From assembly GCF_024696245.1 (NCBI RefSeq), contig NZ_JAILGZ010000126.1, forward strand, positions 1 through 44,480: a DNA stretch of 44,480 nt, given 5' to 3'. Every line of letters starts with the position of its first letter. Position 1 is the stretch's first letter. Below are positions 33,635 through 41,911 of the stretch, in pieces. Origin of the DNA: Treponema sp. GTDB lineage: Bacteria > Spirochaetota > Spirochaetia > Treponematales > Treponemataceae. A model generated the notes under the pieces. It searched no databases. It saw nothing but the letters and a program-made list of their open reading frames with translations, and was not told the origin of the DNA. Both the position numbers and the translations under genes were made by a program.

Positions 33635-34600
33635 ATGGATCAGATTGAACTGACTGCCCTGGCGGTCAACAAAAAAATTATTTCTCCGGAGGAAGGAGCA
33701 AAAATCCTATGGGAGCTGATTTACACTCAGAAAGAAAGGTTTTCACTTACCAGTCTGAGTTATGACAGCTTAATGGACTTTCTTGTATACCTTCATTCAA
33801 GGTTCATTAAAATGCTGGAGGTTTACAACCCGGCAGATGGAACTTTTTTAGCTTTTCTTCACTCAAATATCAGGAACTCCCTGATAACATGGAAAAAATT
33901 CAGTACAAGAAAAAATGTATCTGAAGAATCCTGTCTGGGTGTTATGGAAATTGAATATGACAGTGAAGCTTACAAATACAGCTGCTGTGAAAGTTCCTTA
34001 AAACCCTTTGTCAACGAAGAAAACCACTCTATTGAAGAAATGAAGGAGGAATGGAGAAAAAGGATTTGCAGTAAAAAAAGAAAGCCTGATCTTAAAAAGG
34101 AAGAAAAGCTGCAAAGGGACGCACTTCTTATTCTTGCCTTAAAATCCTGTTACAACATTACGGATGAACTCATAGAAAAAGTCAGTTTTGTTACCCAGAC
34201 TTCCAGAAACGTTCTTGAAGACATGATTTCAGAAGCTAAAAATTCAATAAGTTCCAAAATTACCAGGAGAATAATGTGTACAAGAGCCAGGGATAATGCT
34301 TTTTTTTATCATAGAAAGTATTCCCTTGAAATTCCTAGAATAAGAAAACACAGTAACTGGGCTGAACATCTGGCTGCAAGATACGAAAAACACACAAGAA
34401 TGTGGGAACTTGCAAATCAGAAACTGCTGAAAAGTCACCGCATGCTGGTACCATCAACAAAAACAGTAGCATCAATTCTGGGAATGTCAGTACGTCATTG
34501 TGAATATGTAATGAAAAGGGTTCAAACTGACGTGGACAAGATAAAGCTCAAGTGGTATCCTCGGGAACATGAAAATTTACCTTGCCAGCGGAAACATTAA
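33635..34600 (+). CDS. Sigma-70-like regulatory protein under sigma-54 control
   Basis: The 321-residue protein is basic, soluble and rich in helices. Residues 40-88 (SYDSLMDFLVYLHSRFIKML, then EVYNPADGTFLAFLHSNIRN) resemble sigma-70 region 2.1-2.2 (DLxQE...YDPxxGxFxxFLxxxIRN). A middle part (DALLILALKSCYNITDELI) and a C-terminal helix-turn-helix (PSTKTVASILGMSVRHCEYV) resemble region 4-type DNA binding. Region 2.4 is not clear, so whether it binds polymerase as a true sigma factor is open. It has a very strong AGGGAGGG ribosome-binding site. Position just before rdgB and two flagellins suggests a flagellar or motility role; this is inference. Confidence 0.75.
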   Translation: MDQIELTALAVNKKIISPEEGAKILWELIYTQKERFSLTSLSYDSLMDFLVYLHSRFIKMLEVYNPADGTFLAFLHSNIRNSLITWKKFSTRKNVSEESCLGVMEIEYDSEAYKYSCCESSLKPFVNEENHSIEEMKEEWRKRICSKKRKPDLKKEEKLQRDALLILALKSCYNITDELIEKVSFVTQTSRNVLEDMISEAKNSISSKITRRIMCTRARDNAFFYHRKYSLEIPRIRKHSNWAEHLAARYEKHTRMWELANQKLLKSHRMLVPSTKTVASILGMSVRHCEYVMKRVQTDVDKIKLKWYPREHENLPCQRKH

Positions 34601-35207
34601 TAAAAAAAGAGAGATGGCTGAACTTTTTCCGGAACACCAGGTGGTAATTCCCTCTGATGAAGGAATCGAATTTGATCCGGAAGAGACAGGTTCAACATTT
34701 TACGAAAACAGCCTTATAAAAGCAAAAGCTTTATGGCAGATAGTACACTGCCCTGTTTTTGCAGATGACTCAGGTTTATGTGCCACAGCACTAGATGGAG
34801 CACCTGGAATCTACACATCCAGATATGCAGGTCCGGAATATATGAAGGGCAAACCTGACGGGAGTAAAATTCCTCAGGAAAAACAGAATGAATATCTGGT
34901 AAAGCAGGTTTCTGATGCAGTCAGTAAAAACCCTGAACTTACACGACAGGCACATTACGTATGTGCCATGGTGCTTTACATGGGCCCTGACAGGCTTTAT
35001 GTAGCCCAGGAAACAATGGAAGGAGAACTGATTGCAGACATAAATGAACAGAGGGGAAAAGGTGGATTTGGTTACGATCCAGTCTTTTATCTTCCGGAAA
35101 GAAAATGTACTGCAGCAGAACTTTCTGCAGAAGAAAAAAATGCCATCAGCCACAGGGGTAAAGCTGCAAGGGCTATAAAGAAAATAGCTTCCCAGGTTTT
35201 AGCCTGA
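34569..35207 (+). CDS. rdgB: XTP/dITP diphosphatase (RdgB/HAM1)
   Basis: This enzyme removes non-canonical purine nucleotides (ITP, XTP) from the pool. Signatures are IYLASGNINKKREMAELF, VFADDSGLCATALDGAPGIY with SRYAG, KGGFGYDPVFYLPE and ISHRGKAARAI. It is 212 residues long. The start overlaps the sigma-like gene by 32 bp and has no evident Shine-Dalgarno sequence, so translation is probably coupled. A transcript from the sigma-54 promoter would include it, and it ends at a strong terminator. Confidence 0.95.
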   Translation: MKIYLASGNINKKREMAELFPEHQVVIPSDEGIEFDPEETGSTFYENSLIKAKALWQIVHCPVFADDSGLCATALDGAPGIYTSRYAGPEYMKGKPDGSKIPQEKQNEYLVKQVSDAVSKNPELTRQAHYVCAMVLYMGPDRLYVAQETMEGELIADINEQRGKGGFGYDPVFYLPERKCTAAELSAEEKNAISHRGKAARAIKKIASQVLA

Positions 35208-35220
35208 ATAAAGTTTTACG

Positions 35221-35260
35221 GGGCCTGTCCTTACGAAAATTAAGGACAGGCCCTTTTTTT
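35221..35260 (+). terminator. Strong Rho-independent terminator after rdgB
   Basis: GGGCCTGTCCTTA and TAAGGACAGGCCC form a 13-bp perfect stem around a 7-base loop, followed by seven T residues. It separates the sigma-54 unit from the flagellin. Confidence 0.95.
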
Positions 35261-35263
35261 ATT

Positions 35264-35289
35264 AAAAAAATAAAAAAAATTAAAAAAAA
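35264..35289. promoter_or_regulatory. Three phased A-tracts before the flagellin promoter
   Basis: Runs of 7, 8 and 8 A residues (35264-35270, 35272-35279, 35282-35289) are centred about 8.5-10 bp apart, directly upstream of the -35 element. This could bend DNA or act as an UP element. Confidence 0.6.
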
Positions 35290-35292
35290 TAT

Positions 35293-35320
35293 TAAAGTTT
35301 TTATTTTACACCGCCGATAG
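35293..35320 (+). promoter_or_regulatory. Sigma-28 (FliA) promoter for the first flagellin
   Basis: TAAAGTTT-N12-GCCGATAG compares with TAAAGTTT-N11-GCCGATAA: the -35 element is perfect and the -10 matches 7 of 8. It lies about 160 bp upstream of the flagellin ATG, giving a long leader. Confidence 0.88.
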
Positions 35321-35380
35321 ACAAAGAGAATAACTATGGCAGTATGGTCTCGTTGAGATCGGCAGCTGCCAGGGGATTCA

Positions 35381-35430
35381 TGTAAAAGAAAGGCAGATGT
35401 AGCCTTGTAATGCAGATGCCTTCTTTTACA
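35381..35430 (+). promoter_or_regulatory. Long stem-loop in the flagellin mRNA leader
   Basis: TGTAAAAGAAAGGCA (35381-35395) pairs with TGCCTTCTTTTACA (35417-35430) through 14 base pairs with one bulged A, closing a loop of about 21 bases. It could protect the 5' end of the mRNA or shape the downstream leader. Confidence 0.75.
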
Positions 35431-35431
35431 A

Positions 35432-35472
35432 CAGGTTAAAAAGGATTTTGACCTGACAATTTCCACGGAGGA
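35432..35472 (+). promoter_or_regulatory. Candidate CsrA-binding leader: AGGA-loop hairpin plus GGA at the ribosome-binding site
   Basis: CAGGTTAAAA and TTTTGACCTG (one G-U pair) form a 10-bp stem presenting the tetraloop AGGA (35442-35445). A second GGA pair lies in the ribosome-binding site CGGAGGA (35466-35472), 7 bases before the ATG. Paired GGA sites, one in a hairpin loop and one over the Shine-Dalgarno sequence, are the arrangement of CsrA control of Bacillus hag. csrA and fliW are at 43349-44010. Confidence 0.68.
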
Positions 35473-35479
35473 ACAAACT

Positions 35480-36340
35480 ATGGTTATCAACCACAACATG
35501 TCCGCAATGTTTTCCAACCGCTCTTTAGGAGTTACTCATGGCAGTCTTACTAAAGACATGGAAAAACTTTCATCCGGCGAAAAAATCAACAGAGCCGGAG
35601 ATGACGCTTCAGGACTCGCAGTTTCTGAAAAAATGCGTTCACAGATCCGCGGCTTGAACCAGGCTTCAAGAAACGCTTCAAACGGTATCAGTTTCATTCA
35701 GACAACTGAAGGCTATCTTCAGGAAACAACTGATATCATTCAGCGTATCCGCGAACTCGCCGTACAGTCTTCAAACGGTATCTACAGCGATGAAGACCGC
35801 ATGCAGATCCAGGTTGAAGTTTCAGCACTTGTTGCCGAAGTAGACCGCATTGCTTCCCAGGCACAGTTCAACGGTATGAACATGCTTACAGGACGCTTTG
35901 CAAAGCCAACAGGAGAAAACACTCCTACAGCTTCTATGTGGCTCCACATTGGTGCAAATATGGACCAGAGAACTCAGGTTTATATTGGAACTATGACTGC
36001 AGAAGCTCTTGGTATCCGCGAAATCGGTACTGAAGATGTAATGACAATTGCGACACCGGATGAAGCCAACCGTGCAATCGGCACACTGGATGAAGCTCTT
36101 AAAAAGATTAACAAACAGCGTGCAGACCTTGGTGCTTACCAGAACCGCCTTGACTATGCAGTAAAGGGACTTGATGTAGCAGCTGAAAATACTCAGGCTT
36201 CTGAATCAAGAATTCGTGATACTGATATGGCATCACAGATGGTAGAGTTTACTAAGAATTCAGTACTTACACAGGCAGGAACAGCTATGCTTGCTCAGGC
36301 TAACAGCCAGAGCCAGTCAGTATTGTCTTTGCTCCAATAG
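35480..36340 (+). CDS. flaB: Flagellar filament core flagellin (FlaB type), first copy
   Basis: The 286-residue protein is a core flagellin of the periplasmic filament. The conserved N-terminal D0/D1 region has [38 protein letters not shown] and [19 protein letters not shown]. The short middle part is typical of spirochaetes. The C-terminal D1/D0 region has [16 protein letters not shown] and ends in [10 protein letters not shown]. It differs from the second copy mainly at residues 140-190. It has a sigma-28 promoter and a long structured leader. Confidence 0.97.
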   Translation: MVINHNMSAMFSNRSLGVTHGSLTKDMEKLSSGEKINRAGDDASGLAVSEKMRSQIRGLNQASRNASNGISFIQTTEGYLQETTDIIQRIRELAVQSSNGIYSDEDRMQIQVEVSALVAEVDRIASQAQFNGMNMLTGRFAKPTGENTPTASMWLHIGANMDQRTQVYIGTMTAEALGIREIGTEDVMTIATPDEANRAIGTLDEALKKINKQRADLGAYQNRLDYAVKGLDVAAENTQASESRIRDTDMASQMVEFTKNSVLTQAGTAMLAQANSQSQSVLSLLQ

Positions 36341-36675
36341 TGTAGTATAATGTCGGTATGGGTGTATCTAAAAATATGCCCATACTGATTGATTGTGCGG
36401 TACGTTTTTTCATTACCCTTCTCGCTTAATAAAAATCGTATCAATTAACAATCCATTTATCCTTTGTTTTAGAAGGATTTTGTTCTTTGAAAATGTCCGA
36501 AATGTGTTTGTAACAGCACAGACGGTTACTTATTTTTCTGTACAAGGCTCTAAAATAAGAAACAGTTCCTGCTGTAAGGGGCTAAAACTAATATCGGGGG
36601 CGCAAAAACCGGTATTTACCCATACAAACAGGCGTATGGCATGAAGCTATACGTAAAGAATCATGGAGGGCAATT
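36341..36675. other. 335-bp spacer and leader between the two flagellin genes
   Basis: The spacer contains a 12-bp hairpin just after the first flagellin (36356-36385: GTATGGG and CCCATAC plus G-U-containing pairs) without a T run. A decamer AAGGATTTTG (36473-36482) is identical to one in the first leader. A small hairpin GTATGGC/GCTATAC (36634-36652) lies before the ribosome-binding site GGAGGG. I found no sigma-28 promoter with correct spacing, so the second flagellin may rely on read-through or an unrecognised promoter. Confidence 0.7.
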
Positions 36676-37530
36676 ATGGTTATTAATCACAACATGAGTT
36701 CAATGTTTGCAAACCGCGAACTTGGAGTTTCTAACTCACAGCTTCAGGGCAGCATTGAAAAACTCAGCTCAGGCGAAAAAATCAACAGAGCTGGAGACGA
36801 CGCTTCAGGACTTGCAGTTTCTGAAAAAATGCGTTCACAGATTCGTGGATTGAATCAGGCTAACAGAAACATTCAGAATGGTGTTTCATTCATTCAGTCT
36901 ACAGAAGGATACCTGCAGGAAACTACAGACATTCTTCAGCGCATCCGCGAACTTTCAGTTCAGTCAGCAAACGGTATCTACAGCGATGAAGACCGTATGC
37001 AGATTCAGGTTGAAGTTTCTCAGCTTGTAGCAGAAGTAGATCGTATTGCAAGTCAGGCACAGTTCAACGGAATGAACCTTCTTACAGGTCGTTTTGCAGA
37101 AAACTCTGTAACAAACCAGGTTATGACATTCCAGGTTGGTGCCAATATGGATCAGAGAGTTACTGCTTTCATCGGTACTATGACCGCTCAGGCTCTTGGC
37201 TTGAAGGGAACACAGGGAACTGATGAACAGATCAGTATTTCTACTCCTGATACTGCAAACATGGCTATCGGTACTATCGATGCCGCACTTAAGACAGTTT
37301 CTCGTCAGAGAGCAGATCTTGGTGCTTATCAGAACCGTTTTGAAATGGCTTCTGCCGGTATTGCAGTAGCTGCAGAAAACATGCAGGGAGCAGAATCTGG
37401 TATCCGTGACACAGACATGGCTTCTGAAATGGTAGAATACACAAAGAATTCTATTCTTTCACAGGCTGGTACAGCAATGCTTGCACAGGCTAACAGTCAG
37501 TCACAGAACGTTCTGGCTTTGCTTCAGTAG
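36676..37530 (+). CDS. flaB: Flagellar filament core flagellin (FlaB type), second copy
   Basis: This 284-residue paralogue of the gene just upstream has the same N-terminus ([18 protein letters not shown]), the same [18 protein letters not shown] block and the C-terminal [20 protein letters not shown], ending in NVLALLQ. The central stretch ([19 protein letters not shown]) is shorter than in the first copy. Its GGAGGG ribosome-binding site is strong. Multiple FlaB paralogues build the treponemal filament core together. A terminator with a T run follows and separates it from flaG. Confidence 0.97.
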   Translation: MVINHNMSSMFANRELGVSNSQLQGSIEKLSSGEKINRAGDDASGLAVSEKMRSQIRGLNQANRNIQNGVSFIQSTEGYLQETTDILQRIRELSVQSANGIYSDEDRMQIQVEVSQLVAEVDRIASQAQFNGMNLLTGRFAENSVTNQVMTFQVGANMDQRVTAFIGTMTAQALGLKGTQGTDEQISISTPDTANMAIGTIDAALKTVSRQRADLGAYQNRFEMASAGIAVAAENMQGAESGIRDTDMASEMVEYTKNSILSQAGTAMLAQANSQSQNVLALLQ

Positions 37531-37599
37531 AATAAAATCGTGGTTTTATTGTTTTGAGAGAAATCTGGATGTCTTCTTTTGGACAATAAAATCCCGTAA

Positions 37600-37639
37600 G
37601 AGAGAGGAGGGGTGCGCCCCCTTCCCCACTCTTTTTTTT
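37600..37639 (+). terminator. Terminator directly before the flaG ribosome-binding site
   Basis: A GC-rich hairpin (GGAGGGG, loop around TGCG, CCCCCTTCC, flanked by AGAG/CTCT) is followed by eight T residues. The flaG Shine-Dalgarno sequence AAGGAGGA begins 2 bases later. It would reduce read-through from the strong flagellin unit. Confidence 0.75.
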
Positions 37640-37653
37640 CAAGGAGGAATGCC

Positions 37654-38034
37654 ATGAATACAATTAGTATGATTGGAAAGACCAGTGCAATGGATGGCAC
37701 ATCAGTCAGCAGTTCTTTCGAGGCAACAAAAAAAGTTAAGGCTCAGGCAGAATCAATCAACAAGTTGCCGGACAGCGCTGCAGAAGTAACAGAAAACATC
37801 TCACAGAGTATTGAAGATACCAAAGCTGATGTTCAGGAGCTTCAGAGACTTTCTGACATGGTTTACGGACACAAACTTCAGTTTAACGTTAACGAAGATC
37901 TCGACAAAGTAATCGTAAGAGTCGTAAATTCCAAAACCAACGAAGTTATACGTGAAATTCCATCTGAGGAAGTTCAGAAATTTCAGAGCAGACTTAAGCA
38001 GCAAATTGGACTACTTTTTGACGAAGTTATCTGA
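37654..38034 (+). CDS. flaG: FlaG-family flagellar protein
   Basis: The 126-residue protein has a disordered Ser/Thr-rich N-terminus and the FlaG domain at about 70-126 (LQFNVNEDLDKVIVRVVNSK, then NEVIREIPSEEVQKF). FlaG influences filament length in other bacteria. The start at MNTISMIGK follows the AAGGAGGAAT ribosome-binding site; the open frame extends further upstream through the terminator but has no signal there. It precedes fliD, the usual order. Confidence 0.92.
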   Translation: MNTISMIGKTSAMDGTSVSSSFEATKKVKAQAESINKLPDSAAEVTENISQSIEDTKADVQELQRLSDMVYGHKLQFNVNEDLDKVIVRVVNSKTNEVIREIPSEEVQKFQSRLKQQIGLLFDEVI

Positions 38035-38072
38035 CCTTCAGTAAATTTCATTAAGGAAAAGCGTATAAATCT

Positions 38073-40139
38073 ATGGCAGACGGAATCGGAATTCCAGGCG
38101 TCACTGACAAATATAAAACCAACGATCTCGTTGAATCAATGATGGAAGTTGAGAGAATTCCTCTTAAAAGGGAACAAACTCAGCTTGAAAACTATCAGAA
38201 GCAGCAGGATGCCTGGCGTAATGTTAATCAAAAAATGTCTGCTCTCAGAGACAGCGTAAAAACCCTTTACTCATTTGAAAATCCATTTAACAGTAAACTC
38301 ACAACTTCTTCAGACGAAAATTCACTAACTGTAGACGCAGGAAGAGAAGCAGAGTTCGGTTCTTTTAAAGTAGACGTAATTAAACCTGCTACCGCTGACA
38401 GATTTTTAAGCGGAAACATTGATAAAGACCTGGAAGTACCACAGGGGAAATACACATTTCACACAGGAGATAAAAGTCTGGACTTTAACTGGAAAGGTGG
38501 AAAAGTAAGTGATTTTGTAACAGCCGTAAATAAAAGAGGCAGTAACATTATCAAGGCCAGCCTTATCGGAGTAAGTGCAGATAAAAAATCCCTCCTTATT
38601 GAATCATTAAAAACAGGAAAAGAAAACGCCCTTACCTTTGAAAACGATGCCCTTTCCTTTGTAAAATCCATAGACATGATTGGTGAAGTAAAACCTGAAA
38701 CTTTTGACTTTGCCACAGATCTTACAAAAATAAAGGATACAGATACAAAAGACGCAGTCGTTCAAAAAAATATGCCGGAAATTTCCAGGGATAATGTAAG
38801 TTTTGAAGATAATAAATTTACTCTCCCCCAGAGAAGCGGTTTTGAAACAGAACTTCCATCACAGGCCAGAAATAATAAGGATTTCGCAATTCAGTTTTCA
38901 TATAAAAAAGAGCTTAAGGAAGATATTACAGAAGAAATAAACGAAAGGTCTTCCCTGCCCCAGATGCCTGCCCCGGGAAGCATCACTTATGGGGGAATCT
39001 CTGTAAGTAACAGCAGCAGTGATTCTGGAATGAAAAAAGATCCAGACTGGAAACCTCTGGAAAGCATAAGCAGCAGTCATTATTTTTATGTTAAGGATTC
39101 TGACGGAAAAGAAACAGAAATTGATCAGGCAGAATTTAAGGAAGATAAAGAAAGCGGCATGACCCGTGTTACCTTTAACCTTAAGGATTATCCTGATGCA
39201 AAAACTCTTGTTGTCAGAAATTCCAGCACTAACTCTCAAATAACCGTTACGGACTTTAAAGCCTTTGATTCAACAAAAAACAAGGGTTTTGCTCCATCCC
39301 ACCCTATTACGGAAGCAGGAGATGCAGTCATTAAATACGAAGGCATTACCATGAACAGAAGTACAAATGACATAGACGATGTTATTCCTCATGTAACCCT
39401 TCACCTTCATGATGCAAGCGAAAAAACGGTAACGGTAAAAATAGATCCGGATACGGCTTCTGCAAAAGACGCTTTAATTAATTTTGTCGGAAACTATAAC
39501 CAGACTATAGCAGAGATGAATATTCTTTCTACAGACAAGCAGGAAGTTATTTCTGAACTTGACTATCTTTCTTCTGATGAACAGGAAAAAGCAAAAGAAA
39601 GGCTGGGAATGTTCCAGGGGGACTTTACCCTTACAAACGGAAAAACATCCCTTCAAAGAATTATTTCTTCAGGATACAAGTATTCCACAGATGCACAGGT
39701 AACACTTCTTTCTCAAATAGGTATTTCTACTAATGCAAGTACTGGCAGCAGGGGTTATAATCCTGGACAAATGAGGGGTTATCTTGAAGTTGATGAAAAA
39801 AAACTGGACCAGATGCTTGAATCCAGTCTTGATGAAATAAAAAACATGTTTGGTTTTGATTCAGACGGAGACCTTATTATTGATAATGGTGTAGCCTTCC
39901 TTCTTGATAAACAGATTTCATCCTGGGTTCAGTCAGGTGGAATTATTTCTGCAAAAACAAATGCCCTTGAAACAAGCATAAAGAATTCAAATTCCAAGAT
40001 TACAAAGCTTGAGACTCAGCTTGAACGGAAAGAAGCAGAACTTAAATCCAAGTATGCGACTATGGAAGGAACATTAAACAATCTTGAAGCCCAGCAGAAT
40101 ACTTTAAATAATTATTCCAATGCAAACAGCCGACAATAA
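38073..40139 (+). CDS. fliD: Flagellar filament cap protein FliD
   Basis: FliD (hook-associated protein 2) caps the filament and assists flagellin assembly. The 688-residue protein has the conserved FliD N-terminal region (GIPGVTDKYKTNDLVESMM, then LENYQKQQDAWRNVNQKM) and C-terminal region (residues about 460-688) with LLDKQISSWVQSGGIISAKT and a closing coiled coil (NSKITKLETQLERKEAELKS). The variable middle (about 230-430) makes it longer than many FliD proteins, as in other spirochaetes. It is followed by a gene of unknown function where fliS often lies. Confidence 0.95.
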   Translation: MADGIGIPGVTDKYKTNDLVESMMEVERIPLKREQTQLENYQKQQDAWRNVNQKMSALRDSVKTLYSFENPFNSKLTTSSDENSLTVDAGREAEFGSFKVDVIKPATADRFLSGNIDKDLEVPQGKYTFHTGDKSLDFNWKGGKVSDFVTAVNKRGSNIIKASLIGVSADKKSLLIESLKTGKENALTFENDALSFVKSIDMIGEVKPETFDFATDLTKIKDTDTKDAVVQKNMPEISRDNVSFEDNKFTLPQRSGFETELPSQARNNKDFAIQFSYKKELKEDITEEINERSSLPQMPAPGSITYGGISVSNSSSDSGMKKDPDWKPLESISSSHYFYVKDSDGKETEIDQAEFKEDKESGMTRVTFNLKDYPDAKTLVVRNSSTNSQITVTDFKAFDSTKNKGFAPSHPITEAGDAVIKYEGITMNRSTNDIDDVIPHVTLHLHDASEKTVTVKIDPDTASAKDALINFVGNYNQTIAEMNILSTDKQEVISELDYLSSDEQEKAKERLGMFQGDFTLTNGKTSLQRIISSGYKYSTDAQVTLLSQIGISTNASTGSRGYNPGQMRGYLEVDEKKLDQMLESSLDEIKNMFGFDSDGDLIIDNGVAFLLDKQISSWVQSGGIISAKTNALETSIKNSNSKITKLETQLERKEAELKSKYATMEGTLNNLEAQQNTLNNYSNANSRQ

Positions 40140-40154
40140 TATAAGAGGTATATT

Positions 40155-40751
40155 GTGAAACTTATAATTAACGGTCAGAATGCTGATGTAACACTGGAAG
40201 ATGAAAAAACTGCAGGTCAGGTTTTAAAAGCTTTTGAAGAAGAAGCTGTAAAAAATAATGCAGCCACAATCGGAATAAAAATCAATGGTAAAAGAATACT
40301 TGCTGACGATTTTGATCAGGCCTGCCAGATTGAACTTGCTGAAGATACACTTATAGAACTTGAAGTAATTTCTGAATCAGAAATAAGAAATTCATTTATC
40401 AGCTGTGTGTCCCTTTTTGAAAAACTAACGGAAGACCTTTCCAACGTAAGCATTTATCTTCAGGGTGGAAAAGATAAGGAAGCTCATGCAATTATTGCAA
40501 ATCTTGCAGACGCAGTTGATTCCTTCTGCCGTACAGCTACATTCAGCGCACTTTTTCCGGAAACCTATACTGCCATTAAAGTTGACGGTCAGGATATGGG
40601 AGAATTCTTTAAGGAGTTCACACCACTTCTTGCAGATTTTAAGGAAGCCCTGGAAAACAATGACACTGTAACAACAGGTGATATTGCTGAATACGAAATC
40701 TCTCCAAGGCTTAGAAAACTTTCACAATCCGTAAAGAATATGTTACAATAA
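40155..40751 (+). CDS. Protein of unknown function in the fliD operon
   Basis: The start codon is GTG with AGAGG 7 bases upstream. The 198-residue acidic protein appears to have two parts: an N-terminal alpha/beta stretch (KLIINGQNADVTLEDEKTAG; IGIKINGKRILADDFDQ) and a C-terminal all-helical part (NSFISCVSLFEKLTEDLSNV, then TTGDIAEYEISPRLRKLSQS). Neither part is a family I recognise. It lies where a chaperone such as FliS or FliT is common, and the helical part could serve that role, but no sequence signature supports it. Confidence 0.78.
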   Translation: MKLIINGQNADVTLEDEKTAGQVLKAFEEEAVKNNAATIGIKINGKRILADDFDQACQIELAEDTLIELEVISESEIRNSFISCVSLFEKLTEDLSNVSIYLQGGKDKEAHAIIANLADAVDSFCRTATFSALFPETYTAIKVDGQDMGEFFKEFTPLLADFKEALENNDTVTTGDIAEYEISPRLRKLSQSVKNMLQ

Positions 40752-40801
40752 AGTAAGAATCTTTCCATAACTTAAGGTAAAACGAAAGATAAGGAGGGAG
40801 T

Positions 40802-41887
40802 ATGCCAAAAGAATTATCCCCTGTAAACGCAAGGCAGGACAGCTTTACTTATCTCTTTATTCTCGCTGCTCTTGGAGTACTTCTTGTTCTTTTTATAATC
40901 TACCTTATATTACGTTACTTTAAGAACCTTCATAGTTCCAAAAACTGGATTGATTCCCATAAATCCCTGCCTACAACCCTTAAAAACGTTAAGGCTCTGG
41001 CAAAGGAAGCTTCCCTTACAAAAAAAGAAACTGTTCTTCTCTGGAATCTGTGTAAAAAAAATGAAATACCAAATATTGAATTCAGTTACAGGGACAACAA
41101 GCTGATGGACAGTATCTTTGCTTCTGATTATCAGGACATGATAGTACTTGAAAATCTGGAAAATAAAATTCAGGAACTTTTCAGTCTCAGATATAAACTT
41201 GAAAAATGTCACGAAAAGAAGTTACAGCTTAAAAGTACACGAAGCCTTAAGGAAGGCCTGACTTTTACTTACAATGACAATAAAAAAAGACTGTGGAATT
41301 TTACCCTTCTTGAAAATAAAGAAACAGGCATGACCCTGCAAATTCCCCAGGGTTTCAATGAATGCGACTGCAAGCCTGATGTTTTCAGCAAAATAAGCAT
41401 GTCCTTCAGTACACAATCAGATACCCGTTATAAAATGATTACAAGGGTAATCAGATACGAAAAAGATAATAAAGACCGGGAACTTATGGTTGTAACTGTT
41501 TCTGATCAGCTTCAGCCTATACTCCGCAGAATGGCAAAACGTATGGATGTAGAAAGTCCATGTGAATTCTCTGCAGTAAAAATTGACAGCAGCAAAAATA
41601 AACAGAAAATTACCGTTTTAGACCACAGATACCCGGGAAAACTTCAGGATATATCAGCTACAGGATGCAGCTTAAAAACTTCCCTTCCAATAAAAAAAGG
41701 ACAATTCCTTAAGCTTTACTTTCAGATGAAAACACCGGAACCTTTGGAGGCTTCAGGACAAATAATAGTTACAAATAAAGCCCAGGACGGAAAGAATTAC
41801 ATTCTTCATGTTAAATTCAATCAGATTTCAGTATCTGCCCAGAACAGGATTTATGCCCAGATTTACGGTTATGACGCCCTTTCCTGA
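40802..41887 (+). CDS. Membrane-anchored PilZ-domain protein (c-di-GMP receptor)
   Basis: The 361-residue protein has one N-terminal membrane helix (about 16-39, FILAALGVLLVLFIIYLILR), a helical region, a YcgR-like middle domain (about 140-245) and a C-terminal PilZ domain. Both c-di-GMP-binding motifs are present: RMAKR (RxxxR) and DISATG (D/NxSxxG). The protein should therefore bind c-di-GMP and could act as a brake on motility as YcgR does. It has a strong AAGGAGGG ribosome-binding site and follows the fliD unit. Confidence 0.88.
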   Translation: MPKELSPVNARQDSFTYLFILAALGVLLVLFIIYLILRYFKNLHSSKNWIDSHKSLPTTLKNVKALAKEASLTKKETVLLWNLCKKNEIPNIEFSYRDNKLMDSIFASDYQDMIVLENLENKIQELFSLRYKLEKCHEKKLQLKSTRSLKEGLTFTYNDNKKRLWNFTLLENKETGMTLQIPQGFNECDCKPDVFSKISMSFSTQSDTRYKMITRVIRYEKDNKDRELMVVTVSDQLQPILRRMAKRMDVESPCEFSAVKIDSSKNKQKITVLDHRYPGKLQDISATGCSLKTSLPIKKGQFLKLYFQMKTPEPLEASGQIIVTNKAQDGKNYILHVKFNQISVSAQNRIYAQIYGYDALS

Positions 41888-41911
41888 AGCATAAGATTTT
41901 ATAAAAGCTAA

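Noticed and set aside
36496-36503. TCCGAAAT as a sigma-28 -10 element for the second flagellin
   Set aside because: Only the CCGA core matches and no TAAA-type -35 element lies at the right distance.
36541-36660. Possible riboswitch in the inter-flagellin spacer
   Set aside because: Conserved aptamer features of known classes (including GEMM c-di-GMP) were not found on reading; only small hairpins are present.
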